In this document: positions 33,968-42,643 of the stretch, one piece after another
Position numbering within the stretch: the first letter of the stretch is position 1
How the letters are laid out: each line of letters opens with the position of its first letter
DNA from: Undibacterium paludis
GTDB taxonomy: Bacteria; Pseudomonadota; Gammaproteobacteria; Burkholderiales; Burkholderiaceae_D
Assembly: GCF_022568815.1 (NCBI RefSeq)
Contig: NZ_JAKZHX010000002.1
Location: 124,001 to 188,000 of the forward strand
Direction of reading: 5' to 3'
Length of the DNA stretch: 64,000 bases
The notes under the pieces: generated by a model
The model's input: only the letters and a program-made list of their open reading frames with translations
What the model was told of the DNA's origin: nothing
Databases searched by the model: none
Translations under genes and position numbers: made by a program

Positions 33968-35154
33968 AGTGGAACTCCAATCAAACTGAAATGGAAACGC
34001 CAGAACAGATCTGGTGCGATGGCTGAAAGATTGGCCATCTTTATTGATGAATTTACATCAAGTAATCACGCTCAAACTTCTTTGACTGCATCAGGAAGGA
34101 GATGTCCATTATTTTGCTGCCAGATATGTGACTGGTCTTTTGAGTCTACCCAGGACAGTTGTGGTTCATGCGAATCCTTGCTCTCCAAGTACAAGGGTAA
34201 TTTGTTGTCCATATGATTCAGCGATGCTGAGTGTTCTTGTGTACAAAAAAATGGAAGAGATACAAGGCGCTGTTGATGGGTCATTATTGTCTCAATGGCA
34301 TGGTTTAATAAACGCAAGTATTTTTTGTTTTTGTCATTTTTTGCACTTGTGCAAGGCTTTTTCTTGATGAGATTTATATCGCGTCAACATGCTTACTTCA
34401 ATCGAATCAAAAAAATGACTGCTTGTTTATAACGTTCACTAAACAAAGGAGCTGTTATTTCAGGCCGAAACACACATATGGCAGGTGGAGATTTCGCTCT
34501 TACTGATCACGTGTACTTGATATTTCCACGTCCTTTGACATCAATGCTGCCCCTTATCCGGGTGTTAGTTGCGCCAATTGGGTATTTGTATTTGGGGGAG
34601 GGATTTTTTCAATCTGTGATTAAAGAAGAACAGCGATTGCCTGATCGAGGAGTAGGTTGATGATGTACACCGCACTTGCACCATTCACTCAGGTACAGAC
34701 ATTTTAACGAGCAAGCCAGACGTCAATGGATGTAAGCCAGGACCAAAAACGAATGGAAAATGTGTCCTGAAAAATTAAGCATATCGATTCATGCCATGTC
34801 AAAGCGCAAAGACTTCCTTTTCAAACTATCGTCAGCGAAATAATGCGGCAAAATCACCACACCGCCAATCTCACTTTTGTTTACTAATCAAGCTAAACTT
34901 CATCTTAACTTTCAAATTTTATTGGATCGCTGAATTTTTTTTTGTATAAACATCTCTGGGTGTAATGCGATGCCCAACGACATGCAGATGGTGGCTGTGT
35001 CGTTTAGTAAATCGTCGGAACTCTCACTAATTTGCGCTGTATGCAAATTGGGAAAACGAACAGATGCGGAGGGCCATCGCCTGTTCCAGGAGTGAAGAGA
35101 AACCTGCCATCGCCAGATAATAAGCCCGCCGTTGGGCATAACCAGGAGACATAC
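33968..35154. other. Long intergenic region between GH20 and the TonB receptor
   Basis: Nearly 1.2 kb without a supportable gene separates the two divergent transcripts, so both promoters must lie here. It is AT-rich from 34300 to 34480 and 34880 to 34950. A small palindrome TTGCAC-TT-GTGCAA sits at 34341-34354. Frames at 34072-34317 (minus) and 34478-34660 (plus) look partly protein-like but match nothing I know; they may be remnants. Confidence 0.45.
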
Positions 35155-38100
35155 ATGAGCTTCAGAACCCGTTTCGCTTCACATCAGCACCGTTGTCGCG
35201 CAACACCTATCGCCATGGCGGTGGGTACCGCATTGTTGGCCTTTTCTACAGCACACGCGCAAACTGAACCGGTTAAAAAAGCAGTCGAAAAACCAACAGA
35301 GAAGCCGGTGGAAACAAATCAACCAGCTTCTGTGGTCGTGACCGGCTATCGCTATTCGATTGAGCAAAGCCTTGATCAAAAGCGTGCTGCCAACGCGATT
35401 GTTGAAGTGGTCACAGCCGAAGATGTCGGCAAATTTCCCGACAAGAATGTGGCCGACGCGTTGCAGCGTGTGCCAGGTGTAGTCGTTAACCGCAGCGGCG
35501 GCGAAGGCAAGAATGTCAGCGTACGCGGCCTGTCGTCAGAATTGACGCTGACACAATTGAATGGCAATTACATTGCGACAGCTGAATCCAACGGTGATCC
35601 TACGCGGTCCTTCAATTATATGCTGATGCCGTCGAATATGCTGTCGACCGCCGAGCTGTTCAAGACACCAGAAGCGCGCCTCGACGAAGGAGGTATTGGT
35701 GGCACCGTGATCCTGCGTACGCGTCGCCCGCTGGAAGTGAAGTCCAACAGCGGCTTTGTCTCGGCAGAAGGAACCTGGGCTGACACCAGCAAAAAGGTTG
35801 ATGGTCAGTTCTCAGGTCAGTATGCGTGGCATGATGAAGACAATCGTCTGGGTGTGCTGGTCGGCTATACCCAGCAGAAGCGAACCACCCGCACCATGGG
35901 CGCCAGTACAGAAAACTGGCAGTGGTATGCTGATGATTATAAAGCCCACCCAGCAGTGGATGTCAATGGTGCGCCATCTGGCCTGAATTCGCGCTGGTGG
36001 GGGCAGTCTGGCTTTTACGATCAGAACGGCAAGTACTACAGTAATTTCATGATGCCGACGTCAGTCAATCTTGACGTCAAGAACGAAGATCGCGAACGCA
36101 AGGGTGGACAACTGACGCTGCAATTCAAACCAGAGCGTAACCTGACGTTGACTGCCAACTACTTCCGTTTTGATCTGTCGCAGAACTCGCAAACCAACAC
36201 GCTGAAAATACCGGAATGGAACCTGGCGCGCTATGACGGCGACGGCAACTGGCCCGGAGGTCGCATGCTCGACGGCCTGACCTTCGACCGTAGTGGCACG
36301 ATCGTCACCGGGGCCCAATACAGCGCACACGCAGGTAAGACTTACTACTGTAGTGGCAATGCGGCGGCGGCAGGTGGTATCAAGAATACCGGTGGTTTTG
36401 GTCCGGATGACTGCACCATCCCGACACCACAGATCACTGGTAGTTATAATCGCGAACGTTCGCTGTCGCAGACTGCAGATTTTGAAGCGGAGTGGCGTGG
36501 CAAATCGCTGGACGCAAGCTTCAAGGGCGGTCGTACCTGGGCCAGCGGCGGCCCGGAGATGCAGTTCACCATGCCAATCAAACCGCGCCTGCAAAACGCC
36601 GACAGCAGCTATACGTTGGGTAACTATGCCAGCTCCTGGAGTACGGTTGGGACTCCAACCATGACATTCTCACCTCAACTCATGGCGAACCTGCAAAAAG
36701 GAATCGGGGAAATCGATCTGGGCTCAACCTCATCGTCATGGACCAAGAACAGTACCGAACAAAAGTACGCGCAGGCCGATTTGACCTGGTATGCCGACGG
36801 CAACTGGCTTGATTCCTTGCAGTTTGGCGTCAAATACCGTGATGGTGGCACTCACCGTAGTACAGGAAACAATTACTGGGCTTGTAAAGGCACCGATGCA
36901 AGCAACTACGACAATCGTTACCAGGCTGGCTGCGATGCCAGCGCCTCCAGGTTCCAGCCTGGCTTTCTGTACCCCACGTCGCTGAACAATATAGTGGGTG
37001 GCTTCAGTGCCAGTGCATTCCCCGCGATTAATTTCCCGGCTTATATCGCATACCTGAATCAGACCTACGGGCAGATGCAGACTCGTAACGAAGACAACTT
37101 TGTGTATAACGTCAGCGAGAAGATTACTGCTGCTTATTTACAAGCCAATATCAAGACTGAGCGTCTGCGCGGAAATGTAGGCATGCGACTGGTGCAGACC
37201 AAGCAACATGCTGATTCGACTGATCAGGTTGACTATTATAACGATTATTTTTTCAATGGTACCAACGGCACGCCGGCACCATGTCGTGCGGGTGGCTTGC
37301 CAGCCAACGGCGCCCCAGCGGGTTCAGGTTGTGTGAGTGGCTATACGACGCTGCCAGATAGTATCGCGCGCAGTTCGTCGTTTGTGGTCAGTTCGCTTGA
37401 TCGTAGCTATACAGATATATTGCCGAGCTTTAACCTGGCCTATGACCTCAGCGACAAACTGTTGCTGCGGGCAGCAGCCTCCAAGGTAGTAGCGCGGCCC
37501 GGCTATGGTGATATCGCTTCGCCCGGCAGCCTGAATTATTATAGCCAGGAGTATGTCAATGACCGTCGCTTGATTGGCGGTGGCGACCAGCAAGGCTGGT
37601 TCGGCCAGGGTAGTAACAAGGCGTTGGAACCATACAAGGCCACACAGTTCGACCTGGGTTTGGAATGGTACTTTCATCGCGGTTCAGTATTAGGTGCAGG
37701 TCTGTTCCGTAAAAACGTCAGCAACTTTGCAGTACCAGTCGTGCTGAGCATGCCGATGATTGTGGGTGGTAATACCGTGACGGTACAGAATTATTCCACC
37801 AGCGCTGGCGGTCGGGACGCAGTATCGCAAGGTATCGAGTTGTATGCACAGCATACGTTCAGTTCCGGCATAGGTTTTCAGTTCAACTATACGTACAATA
37901 ATACTAACCAGGCTGCAATCACACTTTCGAATGGCAAGGAAATTGGCAAGTCACCGCTAGTTGGTAGCGCCAAGAATCAAACCAACCTCACTGTCTTTTA
38001 CAGCAATGATCAATATCTGGTACGAGCATCGTACAACCGGCGTGGCGAAGTGGTTGGTGGTCTGGTCAATGGTTTGAATGTGTATCAGGAACCGTATAGT

Positions 38101-38277
38101 CAACTGGATCTGAATGCGGCCTACAACGTTAACAAACAACTGAGTCTGACCGCTTCGGTGCTTAACCTGACCCAGGAAGAGTCAAGTTCTCATCTCGGCA
38201 ACGACACCAAGGACCGTTTTTACTCTAGTGGTTACGCTGGTCGGGTTGTGTACGTCGGTCTGAACTACAAGTTCTGA
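35155..38277 (+). CDS. TonB-dependent outer-membrane receptor
   Basis: This is a 1040-residue protein. The start at 35155 has CAGGAGA upstream and opens a signal peptide (AMAVGTALLAFSTAHA-Q). A short P/E/K-rich linker leads to a TonB-box-like VVVTGYR, a plug domain (FPDKNVADALQRVPGVVVNR, VRGLSSELTLTQLNG, GGIGGTVILRTRRP) and a large beta-barrel ending in aromatic YVGLNYKF. It belongs to the CarB-like/oligosaccharide-type receptors that are common in glycan loci. I infer uptake of N-glycan-derived oligosaccharides. No N-terminal STN signalling domain is seen. Two strong hairpins separate it from the halogenase gene. Confidence 0.93.
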   Translation: MSFRTRFASHQHRCRATPIAMAVGTALLAFSTAHAQTEPVKKAVEKPTEKPVETNQPASVVVTGYRYSIEQSLDQKRAANAIVEVVTAEDVGKFPDKNVADALQRVPGVVVNRSGGEGKNVSVRGLSSELTLTQLNGNYIATAESNGDPTRSFNYMLMPSNMLSTAELFKTPEARLDEGGIGGTVILRTRRPLEVKSNSGFVSAEGTWADTSKKVDGQFSGQYAWHDEDNRLGVLVGYTQQKRTTRTMGASTENWQWYADDYKAHPAVDVNGAPSGLNSRWWGQSGFYDQNGKYYSNFMMPTSVNLDVKNEDRERKGGQLTLQFKPERNLTLTANYFRFDLSQNSQTNTLKIPEWNLARYDGDGNWPGGRMLDGLTFDRSGTIVTGAQYSAHAGKTYYCSGNAAAAGGIKNTGGFGPDDCTIPTPQITGSYNRERSLSQTADFEAEWRGKSLDASFKGGRTWASGGPEMQFTMPIKPRLQNADSSYTLGNYASSWSTVGTPTMTFSPQLMANLQKGIGEIDLGSTSSSWTKNSTEQKYAQADLTWYADGNWLDSLQFGVKYRDGGTHRSTGNNYWACKGTDASNYDNRYQAGCDASASRFQPGFLYPTSLNNIVGGFSASAFPAINFPAYIAYLNQTYGQMQTRNEDNFVYNVSEKITAAYLQANIKTERLRGNVGMRLVQTKQHADSTDQVDYYNDYFFNGTNGTPAPCRAGGLPANGAPAGSGCVSGYTTLPDSIARSSSFVVSSLDRSYTDILPSFNLAYDLSDKLLLRAAASKVVARPGYGDIASPGSLNYYSQEYVNDRRLIGGGDQQGWFGQGSNKALEPYKATQFDLGLEWYFHRGSVLGAGLFRKNVSNFAVPVVLSMPMIVGGNTVTVQNYSTSAGGRDAVSQGIELYAQHTFSSGIGFQFNYTYNNTNQAAITLSNGKEIGKSPLVGSAKNQTNLTVFYSNDQYLVRASYNRRGEVVGGLVNGLNVYQEPYSQLDLNAAYNVNKQLSLTASVLNLTQEESSSHLGNDTKDRFYSSGYAGRVVYVGLNYKF

Positions 38278-38285
38278 GTGCGCTG

Positions 38286-38347
38286 CCTCCCCGTGCCGCG
38301 AGGTAGGGGAGGTGTCATTACCGGCAGCCGCCAACTCTGCGGCTGCC
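38286..38347 (+). repeat. Two tandem intercistronic stem-loops without a T run
   Basis: CCTCCCC/GGGGAGG (38286-38292 with 38306-38312) is followed by the perfect 9-bp GGCAGCCGC/GCGGCTGCC (38323-38331 with 38339-38347). Both lie between the receptor stop and the halogenase start. With no T tract they are more likely mRNA-stabilising or attenuating elements than terminators. Confidence 0.8.
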
Positions 38348-38369
38348 GCCATCTTTTCTGGATGTCGCA

Positions 38370-39881
38370 ATGACTACGAACAACAGGATCAGTAATATCA
38401 CAATTATCGGTGGCGGCAGCGCGGGATGGATGGCTGCAACCGCATTGGCCACCTACCTGGGCAAGGGGGCTGCAATTCGTCTGATCGAGTCTGAGGAGAT
38501 TGGCATCGTTGGCGTAGGTGAGGCCAGTGTTCCGCATATCAGGTTGTTCAACGGACAATGGCTGGGCATAGACGAAACCGAGTTTGTCAAACACACCCAA
38601 GCTACAGTCAAACTTGGTATTCAGTTCAATGACTGGGCGCGCATAGGCGACAGCTATATTCACGGCTTTGGTGCAATCGGTCGTTCACTGGGGCCGTTGC
38701 CGTTTCACCAGTTCTGGTTGAAACTGTTCCTGTCCGGGCGTGCCATGCCGATTGGTGATTATTCACCGCAAACAGTGATGGCGCCTCGCGGCAAGTTCGC
38801 GCCAGGCGACCAGAATGCGGCACCCAATTCACCGCTGGCCGACATCGCCTATGCCTATCATTTTGACGCCACTCTGTACGCACACTATTTGCGTGAACTG
38901 GCAGAAAACCGTGGTGTCCAGCGCATCGAAGGCAAGATTGTCGGTGTGAAGCAGCGCACCGGTGACGGCTTTGTCGAGTCGGTGACGATGGAAAACGGCA
39001 TAGTTGTCGATGGCGAATTGTTCATCGATTGTTCCGGTTTTCGCGGACTGCTGATAGAGCAAACACTGAAGACTGGCTACATTGATTGGACACATTGGTT
39101 GCCGTGTGACCGTGCTCTGGCAGTACCCAGTGAAAATGTTGAACCGATTCCACCCTATACTCGCGCCACTGCATGCGCGGCCGGCTGGCAGTGGCGTATT
39201 CCGCTGCAGCAGCGTGTCGGCAATGGCTACGTGTATTCAAGCAAGCACATCGGGGATGAGGAAGCTGCTGTGACACTGCTGGCTAACCTGGATGGCAAAA
39301 CACTGGCCGATCCACGCCAGTTGCGCTTCACTGCCGGCATGCGCAAGAAATTCTGGAAGAAGAATGTGGTGGCATTGGGACTGGCCAGCGGCTTTCTCGA
39401 GCCACTGGAGTCGACCAGCATTTACCTGGCGCAGTCCGGTATCACTCGCTTGCTGAGTCTGTTTCCCAAATGTGATTTCAATCCGCTGTTGGCTGAACGA
39501 TATAATCGTGAATCCATGATTGAGTACGAGCGGATCCGTGATTTTCTGATCTTGCACTACCACGCGACAGAACGCAACGACACGCCATTCTGGAACGATT
39601 GTCGCACGATGCCTGTCCCGGACAGCTTGAGGGAAGCCATCGAACTATTCCGTTACGACGGGCGCTATTTTCGTAACGGTGAAGATTTTTTTGCGTTACC
39701 TAGCTGGGTTCAGGTAATGCTGGGGCAGCGTATCGTACCACAAGCTTACCATCCGATCGTCGACGAGATGCCTGAAAGCAGACTGGTTGAATTTGTGGAA
39801 GGTATGCGCACGACACTGGAGCACGCTGCAGCCGTTATGCCTACGCACCAGCAGTGGATAGAGAGGTACTGGAAAGCATAA
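38370..39881 (+). CDS. Flavin-dependent (tryptophan-)halogenase family protein
   Basis: This is a 503-residue FAD enzyme. It has the dinucleotide motif IIGGGSAGWMAATALA, the GVGEASVPHIRLF strand, a lysine in the TVKLGIQF segment that corresponds to the catalytic Lys of PrnA-type halogenases, and a GWQWRIPL motif equal to the family WxWxIP. These features predict halogenation of an aromatic substrate with FADH2, O2 and halide, with a separate reductase. Homologues beside TonB receptors are common in Xanthomonadales and Caulobacterales glycan loci, where their substrate is unknown. It is 92 bases after the receptor, so probably co-transcribed. Confidence 0.9.
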   Translation: MTTNNRISNITIIGGGSAGWMAATALATYLGKGAAIRLIESEEIGIVGVGEASVPHIRLFNGQWLGIDETEFVKHTQATVKLGIQFNDWARIGDSYIHGFGAIGRSLGPLPFHQFWLKLFLSGRAMPIGDYSPQTVMAPRGKFAPGDQNAAPNSPLADIAYAYHFDATLYAHYLRELAENRGVQRIEGKIVGVKQRTGDGFVESVTMENGIVVDGELFIDCSGFRGLLIEQTLKTGYIDWTHWLPCDRALAVPSENVEPIPPYTRATACAAGWQWRIPLQQRVGNGYVYSSKHIGDEEAAVTLLANLDGKTLADPRQLRFTAGMRKKFWKKNVVALGLASGFLEPLESTSIYLAQSGITRLLSLFPKCDFNPLLAERYNRESMIEYERIRDFLILHYHATERNDTPFWNDCRTMPVPDSLREAIELFRYDGRYFRNGEDFFALPSWVQVMLGQRIVPQAYHPIVDEMPESRLVEFVEGMRTTLEHAAAVMPTHQQWIERYWKA

Positions 39882-40769
39882 GACCTAGAGCCGGCGCGCA
39901 GAGATCAACTTCCTTTTGGCCTCGAGTGATTGGCTTCCCTTTCCCAAAGCCGTCGTTAGGGTACCAATCGGCCGTTAGGCATTATGAAGTGGAGTGGGGT
40001 GGTTTCTTGCCAGCTACCGTAAAATATCGTCCGGCCGCCTCATCGATCATGCTGAGAAGCGTGCTGTCAACACCTTGCGGCAGGGGCACCCATTAGCTGT
40101 CCACTGTCAATTCAGCTAGCAAACGAACACCTGCGCAGTCTTGCACCGTCGTGCCCAGGCATGCAATTGTTCTTGTTCTTCTGCGCCCAACACCAACTCC
40201 GCTTCCGGTCTGCCAGCCATGTCGTTCTCGTTGTGAAAACTTATATGTATCGGACAACTGAACCAGAAATTAATTCAACGAATTTCTAACTCAGGGTACT
40301 AGCGACCAATGAGTAGGCTCTGTGCTCTTCTCGTGTCTTTCTGATTTTCTCAGCTTAAAAAAACTGAAGTATCGTCAAACTAAGTATCAATTCATATATG
40401 GGACGGTTTGGACGCTTACGCTGCTGTGCGATAGTGCCGGTTTCAGACCATAGACGGGATGACCACGGAGGTTGAAAAACTGTACGTCAAGGGGGCTTGG
40501 TTTAGATGATGGCTTGGCGCGACTGTTTTTGTTTTCTTACTCTCTACAAATGATGCTAATCGTATTATAATGAAATTGTAACTACATACAACCTTGCTCG
40601 ATGACGGACACAGTTCTGGAGTCATATCTAATGATTAATGCTGCGCATAACATGTTCCTGTATTGACGCAGTTAAATCGCGTGTGTAGTGCGGTTAGCAA
40701 TCCGTGTCTGTTCCTTGCAAGATACTGTTTGTTTTTTTTAATGATCGTTTTACTGTATTGGACAATATT
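39882..40769. other. Gene-poor stretch with transposase debris
   Basis: About 890 bases between the halogenase and YjdM genes. The only recognisable item is the IS630 transposase start at 40116-40220. The 39890-40096 part is GC-richer and open on the plus strand, but the translation matches nothing I know. From 40260 the sequence is AT-rich and featureless. Confidence 0.5.
40116..40220 (-). mobile_element. IS630-family transposase N-terminal remnant
   Basis: From ATG 40220 to TAG 40116 the frame encodes 34 residues, starting MAGRPEAELVLGAEEQEQLH and going on AWARRCKTAQV. This is the typical beginning of IS630 transposases (GRP...L...E...L..WARR.KTAQ). The rest of the helix-turn-helix and the DDE domain are absent, so it is a dead fragment marking an old insertion beside the halogenase gene. 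Confidence 0.7.
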
Positions 40770-41114
40770 ATGAGCGCTCTGCCTTCATGCCCCAAATGTC
40801 ATTCTGAATTCACATACGAGGATGGAGATCAATTTATCTGTCCCGAATGCGCTTACGAATGGAGCAAACAGGTGGCAGCCGAGTCGATGGCGGAAAGCAC
40901 CAGGATTTATCGCGATTCAGCTGGCAACATTCTCCAGGATGGAGATACTGTGACAGTCATAAAGGACTTAAAATTAAAAGGTGCGGGCGGAGTTGTGAAG
41001 ATGGGTACAAAAGTAAAAAACATTCGCCTTGTCGATAGTGATCACGATATTGATTGCAAGATTGACGGTTTTGGTGCGATGAGTTTGAAGTCAGAGTTTG
41101 TGAAAAAGGTTTGA
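40770..41114 (+). CDS. yjdM: YjdM (formerly PhnA) zinc-ribbon protein
   Basis: This is a 114-residue protein that closely follows E. coli YjdM: the zinc ribbon [13 protein letters not shown]...[10 protein letters not shown], then [40 protein letters not shown] and the end [10 protein letters not shown]. The old name PhnA came from linkage to phosphonate genes; the biochemical role is unclear. The ATG at 40770 matches the E. coli start (the open frame begins 22 codons earlier). No ribosome site is obvious. It stands alone between IS remnants. Confidence 0.93.
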   Translation: MSALPSCPKCHSEFTYEDGDQFICPECAYEWSKQVAAESMAESTRIYRDSAGNILQDGDTVTVIKDLKLKGAGGVVKMGTKVKNIRLVDSDHDIDCKIDGFGAMSLKSEFVKKV

Positions 41115-41241
41115 TATTCTGTAATATTGCTGATACTTGCTATTGTACCCATTCTGGATCATGTGTTTATTCGCTTCAAATAAATTAAAATTTCAGTAAC
41201 CAGAAAATGGGGCGATCCAATGCTGGAAGTGGCGCGCAAAA

Positions 41242-41427
41242 TTACTTCTTTAACCCACCGACTTTGGTTTTTGTGCTGTATTCAACGCCATTGCGCTCCA
41301 TGTATTCACGCATTAATTGTCGAATTACTTGTGATGGCGTCAAATCTTGGCTTGCGCATAAATTTTCGAAAGCTTTTTTCTTTACTGGGTCGACCAACAC
41401 TGTGAGCCTGGCTGTCTTATTTTCCAT
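41242..41427 (-). CDS. Small ribbon-helix-helix (CopG-like) protein
   Basis: This is a 61-residue protein, TARLTVLVDPVKKKAFENLC (beta strand plus helix), ASQDLTPSQVIRQLMREYME (second helix), as in RHH DNA-binding proteins. These dimers bind short operators, often their own, and many are antitoxins. No toxin gene is adjacent. The upstream region (41430-41480) is very AT-rich and probably holds its promoter. Confidence 0.8.
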   Translation of the reverse strand: MENKTARLTVLVDPVKKKAFENLCASQDLTPSQVIRQLMREYMERNGVEYSTKTKVGGLKK

Positions 41428-41626
41428 AAATAACCTATATCTTTAGTAACGATGTATTATAATTTAATTATAATGATTTTTGAGTTTTTTTTAATACGAA
41501 TTCAATAAAACTCAATTGACCAGAAAATTTGTACTTATTGCAACGTACAACGCATCATTTTTTGGGGCTCTTTAGGAGTATTAGTTTCGATTTGACCTGA
41601 CAGTTGGTCCTTGCAAAAGGAGAGAT

Positions 41627-41673
41627 TGAGCTTCCCCTGAAATGATGGTGAACTAATTACCGAGGGAAGCTCA
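41627..41673. repeat. Inverted repeat at the end of the IS3 remnant
   Basis: TGAGCTTCCC (41627-41636) pairs with GGGAAGCTCA (41664-41673) across the transposase stop codon. It probably belongs to the terminal region of the old element. Confidence 0.7.
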
Positions 41674-41868
41674 GTTGAACCAGCGAGCGGTAACCTAATG
41701 TTGAGTGCTGGCGGGTTCGATTATAAAACACTTCAATATATTCAAAGCTTGCTGCCTTCAGTGCGTCATGGGTTGCGTAACGAATTCCATGGTAACGCTC
41801 ATTCTTGAAACTATTAAACCAGCTCTCGGTGGGCGCATTATCCCAGCCATTTCCTTTGCGGCTGATGG
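41657..41868 (-). mobile_element. IS3-family transposase (OrfB integrase) C-terminal remnant
   Basis: The minus-strand frame reads ISRKGNGWDNAPTESWFNSF, KNERYHGIRY, ALKAASFEYIEVFYN and RTRQHSTLGYRSLVQL, stopping at TAA 41657. This is the last third of an IS3 rve-type transposase with the catalytic Glu in NAPTESWF. It ends abruptly at about 41868, where a different sequence begins, so the element was truncated. Confidence 0.85.
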
Positions 41869-41878
41869 TACATCGTAG

Positions 41879-42043
41879 TTGGTGAGCCGGCCCAATACGC
41901 GCCCGGTGTTACGGGATGTGGATTATTTCCATGAACAGGCAGTAGTACTGGTACCGACAGGTTTTGTCGTCGACACTCAGCCGGACCCGGACTATGCAGC
42001 CCGGTTCAGACTGAAAGTCCCGGACAAGACACAGATCATGTAA
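41879..42043 (+). pseudogene. C-terminal fragment of an unidentified protein, cut at the IS3 junction
   Basis: The open frame from TTG 41879 or GTG 41882 to TAA 42041-42043 gives 53-54 residues including NTRPVLRDVDYFHEQAVVLV, PTGFVVDTQPDPDYAA and RFRLKVPDKTQIM. The composition is protein-like and GC-rich against AT-rich surroundings. It begins right where the IS3 piece stops and is followed by a hairpin, so it looks like a gene end left by the insertion. I do not recognise the family. Confidence 0.45.
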
Positions 42044-42077
42044 TCAGTTAATTTTGAGCCGTTTCAGACAATAAAAA

Positions 42078-42104
42078 GTGGGCTGGAAATGTTATCCAGC
42101 CCAC
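42078..42104. terminator. Terminator-like hairpin after the 42043 fragment
   Basis: A perfect 10-bp stem GTGGGCTGGA / TCCAGCCCAC has a seven-base loop. It is preceded by AAAAA and followed by GATATAAAA, so the T run is on the minus strand side. The 500 bases after it (to 42618) are AT-rich and hold no gene I can support. Confidence 0.6.
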
Positions 42105-42618
42105 GATATAAAATTAACAAATTTACGTAATTTCATAAGGCATATAATTACGCATAATTTATATTATGTAAAATAAACTACGCGCATGGCGCTGCAAATT
42201 GCTAGAAATTATAGCGTCCACAAAACAAGCAGCTTTCCAGCAGTTTTCTTGACCCTTGTTGAATATTTCAATTCAATCACTCCCCCCTCAGAACGGATTT
42301 CTGTCACAAATGACATCAACTTGTAGTGATCCGCTTTTGGGAACAACTTTGTGCAAACGAACGGTATATGGAATCATCACTGGCCACGGTGTACACAATC
42401 TGTCAGCAAGTTGTCGGTCGGCAACTCGGACAAAATGAGAACAACGCTTTATACGAAGCCCAGATGCTGGTTGCATGATTTTTTTTGGGGGCTTCGTTAT
42501 AGAATACTTTACATTAACTATGGATGATAATTAATTGAATTATTGAAATTTTAATCCTTGAATTCAACACGATCTATGATGTGATTTTGCCTGTCTTGAT
42601 AATTCATGTTGATAATTT

Positions 42619-42642
42619 CAAATAGAATTTATATTCTATTTG
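42619..42642. promoter_or_regulatory. Perfect palindrome abutting the TetR start codon (probable auto-operator)
   Basis: The arms CAAATAGAAT (42619-42628) and ATTCTATTTG (42633-42642) are fully complementary around TTAT. The ATG begins one base later. Size and symmetry suit a TetR dimer. Its position means there is no room for a Shine-Dalgarno. Confidence 0.7.
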
Positions 42643-42643
42643 C

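Noticed and set aside
34072-34317. 81-codon minus-strand frame upstream of GH20
   Set aside because: No motif, no ribosome site and a Gln/His/Asp-rich chance-like composition; might be a remnant but cannot be supported.
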